A stretch of 64,000 nucleotides of DNA from Pisolithus tinctorius (lineage: Eukaryota > Basidiomycota > Agaricomycetes > Boletales > Pisolithaceae): positions 558,001-622,000 of the forward strand of contig JANFAH010000034.1 in NCBI GenBank assembly GCA_024663395.1, read 5' to 3'. The notes under the pieces are model-generated. The model saw nothing but the letters and a program-made list of their open reading frames with translations. It searched no databases and was not told the DNA's origin. Position numbers and translations under genes: made by a program. Shown piece by piece: positions 21,285 to 32,830 of the stretch. Numbering within the stretch: the stretch's first letter is position 1; each line of letters begins with the position of its first letter.

Positions 21285-24200
21285 TTAGAAAATAATTCCC
21301 ATACCAAGAGAAAAGCGTTCATGCTTCTCACGTGACAGTCCCTTGGTGAGAACATCGGCGATCTGTTCGTTCGTAGAAATGTACTTGACATCCACTTCTC
21401 CATCTTCAACCTTCTCGCGAATAAAATGATGATGAATAGCTATATGCTTCGTGCGGTCGTGGAACATTGCATTGCTTGTCAGGGCTATTGCAGACTGGTT
21501 GTCGACTAGGAGGGAAGTGGGCTGTGCGGTCGTATCCATATCTAGTTCACGTAGTAGCGTTCGTAGCCAAAGTATTTCTTTCGCAGCTGCCGAGACTGCC
21601 ATGTACTTGGCTTCCGTGCTAGACAAAGCAATGGAGGTCTGTTTCTTGGATGACCAGCTAACTGCTCCACCACACAGAGTAAAGACGTAGCCAGTTACAG
21701 AACAGTGGTCATTTACATCTGCAGCCCAGTCAGCATCAGCATAGCCTACAAGAGAACTTGCAGAGTCTCTCATGTACTGTAAATGCGCATCAACAGTTTT
21801 TCGAAGATATCTGTAAACTCGTTTGAGTGCGGTCCAGTGTTGGTCACCAGGGGTAGCCACATGCCTGCTAAGCATGCCCACAGCAAATGCGAGATCTGGT
21901 CGGGTAGCCAGCATAGCGTACATCAACGCTCCAAGAGCGCTTTGGTATGCATGCAGGTCATAGGCAGGGGCATCGAGTTTCTCTAATTTTAAGTTCTGCT
22001 CGATGGGCATGGACACTGTATGGCCATCCTGCATGCCCATACGCTCGAGAATGAGCCCTATATAGCGATGCTGAGACAATTCTATGGTTCCCTTGTCGCG
22101 ATCTCGTATAATCTCCATACCAAGGATCCACTGAGCCTTGCCTAAGTCAGAGAGGTCATACTCAGCTGATAGCTGGACTTTGAGGTGGTCAATGGCCTCG
22201 CGGCTCTTTGAGAGGATTAGTTTGTCGTCAACGTAGACAGCAACTATAATTAAAATCCCATTTTCGTCTTTGTAGAAAAGACTGTGATCAGCGTCACTGC
22301 GCATGAACCTGAGAGATTCAAAAACTTCTCGTAGTCAATTGTACCAGGCTTTAGGAGCCTGTTTCAGTCCATAGAGCGCGTGATAGAGACGCCAAACGAC
22401 GTCGCTTGAGTCTCGGAAGCCAGGAGGAGGGCGGAGGTATACTTCCTCCTCGAGTTTGCCATTTAGAAAGGCGGACTTTACATCCATCTGGTGGATCTCC
22501 AGATCAAATTTAGCAGCGAGGGCGAGTAGAGTTCTGATGGTAGAGAACTTAGCTACGGGCGCAAATGTCTCTGTATAATCAATTCCATGGACCTGCATGA
22601 ATCCCTTTGTGACGAGTCAGGCTTTGTACTTATCAACGTCGCCTGTAGGGCCTCGCTTTATCTTGTAGACCCATTTTGAATCTATAATCTTTCTGTCAGG
22701 TGGGCATGGTACCTCCTCGTACAATCCTATAGCACGAAATGTTGCTAATTCATTGGCCATCGCTGCATACCAGCGGTCAGCATCAGCATGACACATCGCC
22801 TCTGTGAACGTTGTAGGTTCGTCATCGCAGATTGTGTTTGTTTGGTACGCGGTAACTTCTTCCCTTTCTGGGTCATCACCACTCTGCCTCACCGTTGCCA
22901 CACCTTCTCGCGCGCTTGCCTCTGTCTCAGCACCCTCACCCTCTGCCACTACATCCTCCACAGATGGTAAGCTATGTTTTTGATATGCATTGATGAAATA
23001 GCATTGATCGTTGTCTCGAATAGGCGCTTTTTTGGCTCGGGATGACCTTCGAAGCCCCAGAGGGGGGATAGGGATTGGATAGGGACCGGGGGGCCCAGGC
23101 GTCGCTCCAGAGCGATGAATGGCCACTGATGGCACTTGGCGTCGATGTTCTGAGGTCTGTACCTCATCATTCTGCTCATGGTTTGACCCACTAACGGTTT
23201 TCTCTGTTTTAGTGTGAGTTTTTGGCTCGAGCGTTGAGCAGCTGTGATTGTCAGCGATCTGCGAGCCATTGTCGATCACCGTCTCGTCGTTTTGACTGTC
23301 CCAGGTGTGTCCTTCAATATTTCCTCCATCTGACTCGTTTCCAGGTTCATCTGGGGTCGTCTTGCTCTCTGGTAAGTCAATCACCCTTCGCATCCCTTGT
23401 GCATGAGCTGTAGGCGTTACACGCCTTGTTTCCCTAGTTACCATGTCTATCTGGACTCGAGACACATCTGCGCTGTCCCCTTCATCGAAGACAGCATCGC
23501 ACGTTTCGACAATTCGCCTGGTGGACCGATGTATGCACAGGTACGCCTTTTTATTCTCCGAGTATCCCAAGAGTGCGCACTCAAGGGACTTAACATCCAG
23601 CTTTTGACGCTTCTCCTCCGGAATGTGGGCATGTGCCGTGCATCCAAAAATTCGAAGATGGGCGATTGATGGCTTGTTCCCAGTGTACGCCTCATAGGGG
23701 GTTATGCTTTGCTTGAGCGCTTTAGTCGGTAGTCTATTTATTATGTGCGCTGCATGCAGTATGGCGTCCCCCCAATATTTGTTGGGCAGACTGGCGTCGC
23801 TGAGCATAGCTCGTGCAGACTCAACAAGTGTTCAGTTCATCCGTTCCGCTACACCATTTTCCTGTGGTGTGTAGGCATTCGTCTTCTCATGATGTATGCC
23901 TTTTGACTTCAGATAGGCTTCAAATGTGTTCGAGCTGTATTCTCCACCACCATCGCTTCGAAGATAGTTAGGGCGATGTCCAGTTTCCGCTTCAGCTCTA
24001 GCGAAGTACTCCTTGGTTAGTCCAAAGACTTTGTCCTTCGACTTGATTAACTTAACCACCAGGTGGTGCGAGTGTCCGTCAATGAACGTTACGAAGTACC
24101 GGTGGCCAGATTGTCCTGCAGTCTCCATAGGCCCGCACACATCTGTGTAAGTTCTGTGCAGTACACTCGGGCTTTCCACAGCTGACTTCGATGGAATAGG

Positions 24201-25814
24201 TTCCCGATGTTGTTTGCCATCATGGCAGGCCTTGCACGAAGTCATGTTGTGCTCCTTCGGTCCTGTCAGTTCCATCCCAGACACCATGCCACTCTCAGAT
24301 AGTCTTAGGACATTTCTGATGTTCGCATGTCCGAGTCGACGATGCCAGGTGGTTAGTGTAGCCTTAGATGTCGTTGTGCATGAGGTGAGAGCAGTGAAAG
24401 GTTCATTTGGATTTAGCGCATCAGGTGTACTGACAATGTATGCAGAATGACTGCCAGATATGACGCTTGCTTCAAGTATGTAGAGGGACTTTTGTTTAGT
24501 AGCCAGAGCTACAACCTTGCCGTCGATGTGCACCCTACACTCCTGCTCTCCAAAGGTGACTAGAAGTCCCTTCGAGGCTAGTGCAGGCACTGACACAAGG
24601 TTTGTGTCCAGGTCTGGGACATAGTAGACGTCTCGGAGGATTGTTCCACTTGTGCGGCCATCCTCGAGATGCATGGAGACTTCGATTCTCCCTTTCCCAA
24701 TAGCTTGTATGGTTCTGCCATCACCGACAATCACTGGTTGTGAGGGTGACAGTTTGCTGAATGTTGCAAACCACAAGCGTTGGCAGCACATGTGTGCTGA
24801 GGCACCGGAGTCGACTACCCACTCCGATGCACTGGTCTCAGGGCGAGTGCGTGCCATGAATAGGTGAAGAGGTCCGCTATCCTCTTCTGCAACAGTTGCG
24901 ACCTTGGCTGTTAACTCCGTTTTTTCCTTGGATTTATCCTTGCTCCCTTGTGCAGATCCCTGGGTTGCAGCTTTGGCCGCTTCATCTGCCTTCTTTTTGT
25001 AGCATTCATCCTCTGTATGTCCGGTTTTGCCACAGGGGGCATAGAGACACTTCTTCTTCTTTTTCTTCCTGTCTGTTGCCTTTGACTTTTTACCTGGGTT
25101 AGTCTTAGCAGCGAGAGCAGAATGAGCTGTCGAAGTTTGTCGTGTTCTTTCTTCTACCAGGACTTGGGATATGACAGTCTCAATGGTGAGCTTGTCATTC
25201 GAGGACATAAGGATTGTCTGGAGTGTGGAGTATGACTGCGGGAGAGATATCACCATCGCGATCACTACCAGCGAGTCATTGAGGGGTTGACCGAGTGACG
25301 AGAGGATGTGGGCTTTTTGCCGCATGGCATTTAGCTGTGTTTCCATAGGCTGGTCGTCGGTGAGTGTGCCACGAAACAGTTCTCCTATAAGGTAGGCTAT
25401 GGATTGCTTTCCCTTTCCTTCATACCGTTCACTGAGCTTGGTCCAGGTCTCCGCTGCAGTACTAGCATACAGAACACCGCTAAGAGGCTCGTCCTTGAGC
25501 GTTAAGGTAATCTGTGCACATGCTTCTTTGTCTTTCATTAACCATTCCTCATACTGGTCTGGGTTTGTGTTCGCATCCGGAGCTTTCTTCTCCGTGCCAG
25601 CAACTACGTTCCAGAGGCCTCGTATACCTAGGACTTTCTGCATTCGAAACTTCCACATTTGATAATTTGCTCCATCGTCTGCGAGGGGTGTTATATCATA
25701 GAGTCGGCTTGAGCCTTGGGTGACCCTAGCACTCATAGATGCAGAAACTGTTGTGTTCGTGCTTGTCGATGGGCCCAGTTGCCGGGATGTTGACGCTGAC
25801 ACTCCAGATGACAT
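21285..25814 (-). pseudogene. Copia gag-pol polyprotein with three TGA stops
   Basis: One continuous frame of 1510 codons read from 25,814 to 21,285. Gag comes first, with a zinc-knuckle-like CGKTGHTEDEC whose first cysteine spacing is wider than usual. Then come protease WVVDSGASAHM and integrase: H-H-C-C from WHRRLGH to CKACHDGKQH, the catalytic D of TDVCGP, the D of RSDGGGEY, and E in PQENGVAERMN. Reverse transcriptase has DVKSAFLNG and YVDD. RNase H has ALSSTEAKYMA, with KHIAIHHHFIRE near the end. TGA codons at 23,832-23,834, 22,617-22,619 and 22,335-22,337 interrupt it. By context the first two replace arginine (MN-R-TLVE and YKA-R-LV). No frameshift is seen. Otherwise nearly complete, so it was active recently. 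Confidence 0.93.
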
Positions 25815-25890
25815 GTCCGTAGGTTATTTGGTGGTACCACTTTCGAGTTCGTTGATACTGTAAGGTTAGAGCTGCGCAGGGCTCATAACC

Positions 25891-26158
25891 TCTTAAGAGG
25901 AGGTCGAAATTAAGACTGTAAAGAAGGTCTCAGGCTTCTGTGGTAAGAAGACTTAATATTAACAAGCTAACCTGTAAAGAAGGTCTATAGTAGCACATCA
26001 GTAAGGTAGCTGTAGGGTTAATATAGTAAACATACCTCAGGCTTCTGTGGTAAGAAGACTGAGGTGCATGAGGAAAAACTAATTGCCTAAGTGCGAAGAA
26101 TTATTATGTAAGCTTGTATGCTGTAAGCAAATAAACACAGGGGACACATGTTCCAACA
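25891..26158 (-). repeat. Copia 5' LTR
   Basis: Upstream LTR relative to the coding frame. The primer-binding site should lie just inside it, around 25,870-25,890, where the minus strand reads GGTTATGAGCCC; I do not assign the tRNA. Confidence 0.9.
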
Positions 26159-26163
26159 CCATC

Positions 26164-27290
26164 ATGCATACAGTGTGTGTGCCACAACCCATGGACAGGC
26201 CCATCCAAAGCATGCTGCACCCATCAGAACTGATAGTCAGGCCCATCACTAATATGGCAGATGATGTGACACCTGATTGACAGGCCTGTCCAAGGGATGT
26301 TCTACCTGTCTAATCTTATGGGCAGGCCTGTCAGGAAAATATCAGATGATGTTACACCCAAGGGCAGGTCAGTGGGAGGGGTCTGATAGCTATAAGAAGA
26401 TATGGGTAGGCCCTGGATCTTATGCACAGGCCTGCCATGTATATCACAGATGGGGTTGCAACCCATGGGTGGGCCTGGTGAATGGGTGCAACATCCATGG
26501 GAACATATGGGCAGGCCCATGATGTATGCATCAGATGGGGTCTCAACCCATGGATGGGCCCATCCATGGGATGATCCATGTGACAAATCTTATGGGCAGG
26601 CCCATTGGGTATATAGTGGATGATGTGGTAACATGAGGATGGGCCTGTAGAAGGGGTGTGGCATGTATACTAACATATGGCAGGCCTGCCATGTATATAA
26701 TAGATGAGGTCTCAACTGATGGATGGGTCTGTCCATGGGAAGAGCTGTCCAACAAATCTTATGGGCAGGCCTGTTGGGTATATAGCAGATGATGTGGTAA
26801 CATGAGGATGGGCCCATAGAAGGGGTGTGGCATGTATACTAACATATGGCAGGCCTGCCATGTGAATAACAGATGAGGTCTCAACCCATGGACAGGCCAG
26901 TCCATGGGATGTTGCATCCAACAAATCTTATGGGCAGAGTGGACATGTATATAATGGATGAGGTCTCAACCTCTGTATGGCCTGTGCATGGGATGTCCAG
27001 TCCAACATATCTTATGGGCAGGCTGATCACATATACATATGCCAGTTGATGGTGTAACACAAGGACAGGACCATAGCAGGGGTGCAACATCCTGGGAAAC
27101 ATGTGCCAGGCCCATTGGGTATATACTGGGTGGTGTTGTAACACGAGGACAGGTCTGTTGATGGGATGTTCCATCTGACAAATCTTACAGGCAGGTCCAT
27201 CACATATATGCTGGTTGATGTTGTGATCACAAGGGCAGGCCTGTAGAAGAGGTGAAATATCCAGGGAAACATATGGCAGGCCCTTTCTCT
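26164..27290. repeat. 42-bp GGCC monomer array, CpG-depleted copy
   Basis: Same monomers and tetramer order as the array at 30,770-32,830, with the GGCCCGTC core mostly turned into GGCCCATC or GGCCTGTC. Long minus-strand frames here are a by-product of the repeat and are not genes. Confidence 0.85.
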
Positions 27291-28286
27291 TGGACTGCTT
27301 AGCATTTCACTTTAACATAGCCTGAAGTCAAATGGAATGGGAGGATGGTGGAATCATGGGAAAAACTTTCACAATGATGCAAATCTTAAAGGCACCATCA
27401 ACCTCTCACCTGCATAGTTTCAACAAGGGCATGGGGTAGGGCATACTCTATTTGCACATGGTTCAGGCTGAAATGCAGTTTCAAGCCAAGCAACAATGCA
27501 CATCATCCTGAAGTATCACTACTCTTAAAGTCAAAATCACAACCAAAGGAGGTATGTGAATGGCTGCAGTGCATGGCTGGGCTACAAGCTGTCCTATTGG
27601 GTGCACTGTGTATCATGCACCTGAAAATGTACCTGCACAGATGGGAGGCAATCACATGACTCAGATCAAAGGCTGCCACATGGCAGGAAGATATGGAGGC
27701 TGTCTTGCCAATGTGGAACTCAGTCTACAGTTCCATGTCAGTAATGGTGAATTGCACTTCACCTGCACATAAAGATATGAATGGCCAGAAGGTATGGCTG
27801 GATACCTTGCTTACCATCAGCAACTATCTGCAGCTCCACTTCTTGGTCCCAGAGCTCAGAATATAGCTGCAGTACAATCTGGGCACCATAATTGCACTTG
27901 CAGGTTCAGCATTGATTCACCAAGTCAATGGCATAGATGGTGATTGGGCATGCCTGGCATATTACATGCAAGAGAATGTCCATCAATATGTTCAAGTCCC
28001 ACTATGTGAGAGGCTGCACATATTGGACATAGCAATGGATTTGCAGGCAGTGCAGACATAAAGACATAGGCATATTAATTTATTGATGCATATCAAAAGA
28101 TGATTCTCAATGTTCAGGGTCATCATTGTTCTGAAATCATGGTTTGTTGCATATTGATCTCTGTCATGCCAGGTGCAGCAGGAGATGATTATATCTACTC
28201 TACACAAGTACACAATTCACATCTAGCCCCATCAGTGTACAATCCCAACATCTGTACCATGCATGTCAGCCACTCAAATGATTCTT
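26164..28286. repeat. Outer repeat, CpG-depleted copy, right part
   Basis: Continues the copy split by Copia. Its first part matches the 42-bp monomer array at 30,776-32,400. From about 27,290 it jumps to sequence matching 33,760-34,770, so about 1.3 kb is deleted. Reading every line I find a single CpG (in ACACGAGG, about 27,144) before about 28,305. The paired copy has CpG at dozens of the same positions. Similarity and CpG depletion stop together at about 28,286. Confidence 0.88.
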
Positions 28287-28305
28287 CTGGACACCTCTTG
28301 TCTCC

Positions 28306-30561
28306 GCTCCATGTGGCACCCTGTCTAGGACCCCAAAAAAACTCTTCGACCCCGTCATGCCAGCCACAGAAGCAGAGCCCGTCGCTGGTAACAGCGACAT
28401 ACAGAAACGCGTTCTTAGAACACCAGAATCAACACTACACACCCCCCTCCCAGCTACACAGGGGACAGTATCATGCTCCCACATCTGCTGCCTACGACCT
28501 CAACAGGGCAAACAACCCTGAGGCGCAGTTCCCACGCCATGCCAGGACCCCAAGCAGCACCTCGTGTGTCAGGGTCCACCCTACCCAGAAAAACCACCAG
28601 AAGTAGCGGCTTACCCATCGAGGACATCGTCAATGATCCAGACACAGAAATAAAGGACGCAGTGTCAGCAAGAAAATTCCTAGACCAACTATACACCATA
28701 CAAGGAGAACCAGTCACGCCAGAACACTTGTCCCAAGCCCTATTCTACATCTCGCAAAGCAAATCGGTGAACGGCACAACATGATCAGCCATCCATGCCA
28801 CAGTGTACCTAGTCAGAGACTTAGCAGCACTGGCAATAGCCGAATCCATCACCAAAGTGGTATCAAGCAAACTTGATGCTTCAGTCCTCATCGCTATCTC
28901 CCCGCATGTAGGAAAAATCATGTCAACTGCAGAAAAGCTCGAAACTGCCAATGAACAAATCGTTACGCTAAGCGCTAAGATTGCCAAAAACGCCGAAACC
29001 CCCGCTACCACCACTGTCAACCCAGACTTTGAACACCTCGAAGGTAAAGTGCAAAAACTCACTGATGACTTAGGATCGATCAGGACTGCTGTAGGGAGCC
29101 GTATACTCCCTGAGGCTGGAACAGGAATCTGTCACTAAATTCCGTGGGCCTCTACGACAAACCTGTTTCGGAATTTTTCGGAATTTCTTCCCGCTCGTGT
29201 CCTCGCGTTTCCTCCCAACCCCTGTCCCCTTCGGAGTCTCTACCGACCTTCAGCATGTCACTCAGTCATCAAAACGCTGATCCGGAAATGCCGCATTCGC
29301 GCAGAGTCATCCGGAATTCAGTAGCCGTGCCATCGCTCAGCCATGTCACCAGTCATCTGTGCCACTTACCTCTAAAAAACCCCGGTTTCCCCTGTCACCC
29401 TAAATTCCACAAGCTGGACTTCGTGCCAGTACGCTATGCTCTGCCCTCCTGTGCCACTCAGCTCCACCTCCCACTTGTACGCATACTCTTGTTCTGTTGG
29501 AAGATACCCCTTACCGTTGTCCTGTTCTTACTCTTGTCTACTACCCACTGGACTATTTCACGTGCATCTGTATTTTGCTGACGTCTGACGTCCTTCCCTT
29601 TATTTTCCGGTCTTTTAGTTTTTCCACCCCACCTTACTCCGACTCGTACCTACTTTCCCTGTACTATATAATTCCGCCATACCATTGGAAATATAGCACC
29701 CACCTTTTGAGTCGCTATCTGTGTGTGTTCTGCAAGTTCGAGAGTTTCAAGAGTCTAAAGTGCGTATATAGAGTCTGCTGCGTCTTCAGTGCCCCCAGAG
29801 GTCTTCGTGTCTCCTGTGTCCTCCAGCCCTGCACACCTAATCCTGTGTCCCTTTTGCTTCGAATTCGCTCCTCTTGACGTGTAGCGACCCCTCGGAATTT
29901 CATATACCCGTCTTGCTGTTCCTCACACGTCTACATCCGCCCAGAATTAAATTCCGCGACTCTCGCTTGAATTTCCCCACCGCTTCTAAGCCCATTCTCG
30001 ACCTCTCCTTCCACACAGTACCCCTTGGGACGATCCTAGGGAATTCTCCCTTCACCCTTCCTCTAGTCGCACGCTTCCCAGAGGTCGTGTCCCACACCGC
30101 GATTGAGGAAGTAAAAGCCACCTCAAATCTCAGACATTCCCAGTCCCATTCCCAGCGCCATACGGAGACGCCCTAACCACAACCGCCAACAACTAGAACC
30201 AAATCCCGCTGGGCAGACGTCCAACGCAAGAACACGCTAAGGCTCACACTGCTATTAGAGACAGACAGGTACTGATCGACCCCGACAGAGATCACCCGAT
30301 CCTCAATGAAACCACCAAGAGGGAAACCGCCATAGACCTCATCAGGCAAGCGATAGAAGCTGTAGACCGTGTAGATGGCCCCGAAATTCAACTGAAATCA
30401 ATCGCCCAACTACGTAACAACGGCGTCCTACTCGAGTTTAACAGCCAAGAAGCCGCAGCGTGGATCAGAAAAGTGCCTAACCGGATCACCTTCCTGGAGA
30501 AACTAGGAGGCACGACCACGATCAAGGACAGAGTATACAGTGTCGTGATTCCCTTCCTCCC
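28306..30561 (+). pseudogene. Non-LTR retrotransposon (LINE) ORF1 remnant
   Basis: A frame from 28,473 with SSGLPIEDIVNDPDTEIKDA, LYTIQGEPVTPEHLSQALFY and then, after a TGA at 28,782-28,784 where arginine is expected, SAIHATVYLVRDLAALAIA and a coiled-coil-like stretch. The match resumes at about 30,200 with QVLIDPDRDHPIL, NNGVLLEFNSQEAAAWIR and VYSVVIPFLPT. This is the RNA-binding ORF1 region of the LINE type common in Agaricomycetes, where a gag-like zinc knuckle and then ORF2 would follow. About 1 kb of unrelated DNA lies between the halves. The element is cut off at 30,561 by the next repeat. No ORF2 (endonuclease/RT) is present. Confidence 0.78.
29130..30110 (+). other. ~1-kb insertion in the LINE, identity unclear
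   Basis: Pyrimidine-rich DNA separating the two halves of LINE ORF1. It begins near TGTCACTAAATTCC and contains a TATATAA box near 29,668. It holds many AATTCC/GGAATT motifs. It could be a solo LTR, but I could not find a convincing target duplication. The short frames inside show no domain. Confidence 0.45.
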
Positions 30562-30769
30562 CACTGCAACCCCATGTAGTCAGCTTAGTCACAACATATG
30601 GGTAGCCTGCGCACCAAATTACCATTACTCATGTAGAGCCTGATGTGGGCCCGTCAAATTAATTAAGTCATAACATATGAAGAGGCCTGGAAGCCCTGAG
30701 TGACAGCAGGAAATGAGCAGGCCTGTGACAAGTATATTACAAGAGTCAATCCGTTGCAACTTATTGTCA

Positions 30770-32830
30770 GGCCCATCATGCATACAGTGGGTGCGCCACA
30801 ACCCGTGGACAGGCCTGTCTGAAGCATGCTGCACCCATCGAAACTGATAGTCGGGCCCATCGAAGGGATAAGGAACCGGTTGGAAAATATGGGCAGGCCC
30901 ATCGCTAATATGGCGGATGATGCGACATCCGATTGACGGGCCTGTCCAAGGGGTGTTCTACCCGTCTAATCTTATGGGCAGGCCTGTCAGGAAAATATCA
31001 GATGATGTTACACCCCAGGGCGGGTCAGTGGGAGGGGTGCAATAGCTATCAGAAGATATGGGTAGGGCCTGGATCTTATGCGCAGGCCTGCCATGTATAT
31101 CATGGATGGGGTCGCAACCCATGGGGGGGCCTGGGGAATGGATGAAACATCCATGGGAACATATGGGCAGGCCCGTCGGGTATATAGCAGATGATGTGGT
31201 AACACGAGGACAGGCCCGTAAAAGGGGGGCGGCATGTACACCAACAAATGTCAGGCCTGCCACATATATAATGGATGAGGTCTCATCCCATGGGGGGGGG
31301 GGGCCGGGGAATGGATGAAACATCCATGGGAACATATGGGCAGGCCCGTCGGGTATATTGCAGATGATGTCGTAACATGCGGATGGGCCCGTAAAAGGGG
31401 TGCAGCATGTACACAAACATATGGCAGGCCTGCGATGTATATAACTGATGAGGTCTCAACCCATGGACGGGCCCGGCAATGAGATGATCCATGCGACGAA
31501 TGATATGGGCAGGCCCGTCGGGTATATAGCGGATGATGTGGTAACACACGGATGGGCCCGTAATAGGGGTGCGGCATGTACACTAACATATGGCAGGCCC
31601 GCCATGTATATAAAGGATGAGGTCTCAACCAATGGATGGGCCTGGCAATGAGATGATCCATGCAATGAATGATATGGGCAGGCCCATTGGGTATATAGCG
31701 GATGATGTGGTAACACATGGACGGGCCCGTAAAAGGGGTGCAGCATGTACACTAACATATGGCAGGCCTGCCATGTATATAACAGATGAGGTCTCATCCC
31801 ATGGACGGGCCCGACAATGAGATGAGGCATGTGATGAATGTTATGGGCAGGCCTGTCGGGTATATAGCGGAAGATGTGGTAACACATGGATGGGCCCGTA
31901 AAAGAGGGCAGCATGTACACTGACATATGGCAGGCCCACCATCTATATAGCGGATGAGGTCTCAACCCATCGACGCACCGAGAAAGGAGATGATCCATGC
32001 GACAAATCTTATGGGCAGGCCTGTCAGGTATATAGCGGATGATGTGGTAACATGAGGATGGGCCATAGAAGGGGTGCAGCATGAGCACTAACATATGGCA
32101 GGCCCACCATGTATATAACAGATAAGGTCTCAACCCATGGACGGGCCTGTCCATGGGATGATCCATGCGACAAATCTTATGGGCAGGCTGTCGGGTATAT
32201 AGCGGATGATGTGGTAACACGAGAATGGGCCCGTAGAAGGGGTGCGGCATGTATATTAACATATGGCAGGCCTGCCATGTATATAATGGATAAGGTCTCA
32301 ACCGATGGATGGGCCCATGCATGGGAGGACCCATCCAACAAATCTTATGGGGAGGCCCGTTGGGTACATATTGGATAATTTGTGCGACAAGAACGGGCCT
32401 GTGCATGGGATGTTCCATCCGAAAAATCATATAGGAAGGCACGATGGTTGTATCTTGGATGGGGTCGAAACCTATGGATGGGCCAGTCCATGGTGAATTC
32501 TATCCAACTAATGTTATGGGAGGGCCAATTGTGTCTATAGCGGATGGTGTTCAAAATCAGGGACGGGCCCATTGAACGGATATGATTTCGATCGGATAAT
32601 GCGAACAGGCCTGTCAAATATATCTCAGATGAGGTGACAACCCACGGAAGAGCCCGTACAAGTAATGTTGTGTGTGTGAAATGTTATGGGTGGGCCCGTC
32701 GGGTAGATATTGGATGACATCGCAAACCACGAACGGGCAAATAGAAGGAAGATTGTACCAGTCGCAACCAATGGGCAGGGCCTCTGGGATATATCCGATC
32801 CAATCAAAAGCAAGCAACGGGCCAGTCCAT
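30770..32830. repeat. Left monomer array: 42-bp units in 168-bp tetramers
   Basis: GGCCCGTC-like cores recur at 30,770, 30,812, 30,854, 30,896, 30,939 and 30,981, and on to about 32,830, i.e. every 42 bp. Four monomer types alternate, recognisable by their tails (TATATAGCGGATGATG; GGGGTGCAGCATGTAC; GTATATAACAGATGAGG; GATGATCCATGCGACAAAT). Equivalent points at 31,338, 31,507, 31,675, 31,845, 32,013, 32,181 and 32,348 are 168-170 bp apart. The core is palindromic (GACGGGCCCGTC in its best form). A G13 run occurs near 31,290. Proposed role: subterminal binding sites for the KDZ transposase. Confidence 0.85.

Larger units (their letters stand above)
20997..26158 (-). mobile_element. Ty1/Copia LTR retrotransposon, full length
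   Basis: 5162 bp, coding on the minus strand. LTRs of 265 bp (20,997-21,261) and 268 bp (25,891-26,158) differ by two CpG-to-TpG changes and a 3-bp indel, so insertion was recent. A 5-bp target duplication CCATC flanks it (20,992-20,996 and 26,159-26,163). The related repeat near 30,766-30,775 holds the empty site with one CCATC. The coding region is a single frame with three stops (separate entry). On the coding strand the element begins TGTTGGAAC. Confidence 0.95.

Noticed and set aside
22949..23269. Second minus-strand frame inside Copia pol
   Set aside because: Alternative frame of the variable linker between integrase and reverse transcriptase.
31456..32442. Long minus-strand frame (328 codons) with repeating peptide in the left array
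   Set aside because: 42 bp is exactly 14 codons, so one stop-free phase stays open throughout the array. The peptide merely repeats the DNA unit, has no domain, and similar frames appear in the right array, whose trimer is 129 bp (43 codons).
26164..32830. CRISPR array
   Set aside because: Repeats are degenerate, spacers are themselves repeated in order, and the host is eukaryotic.
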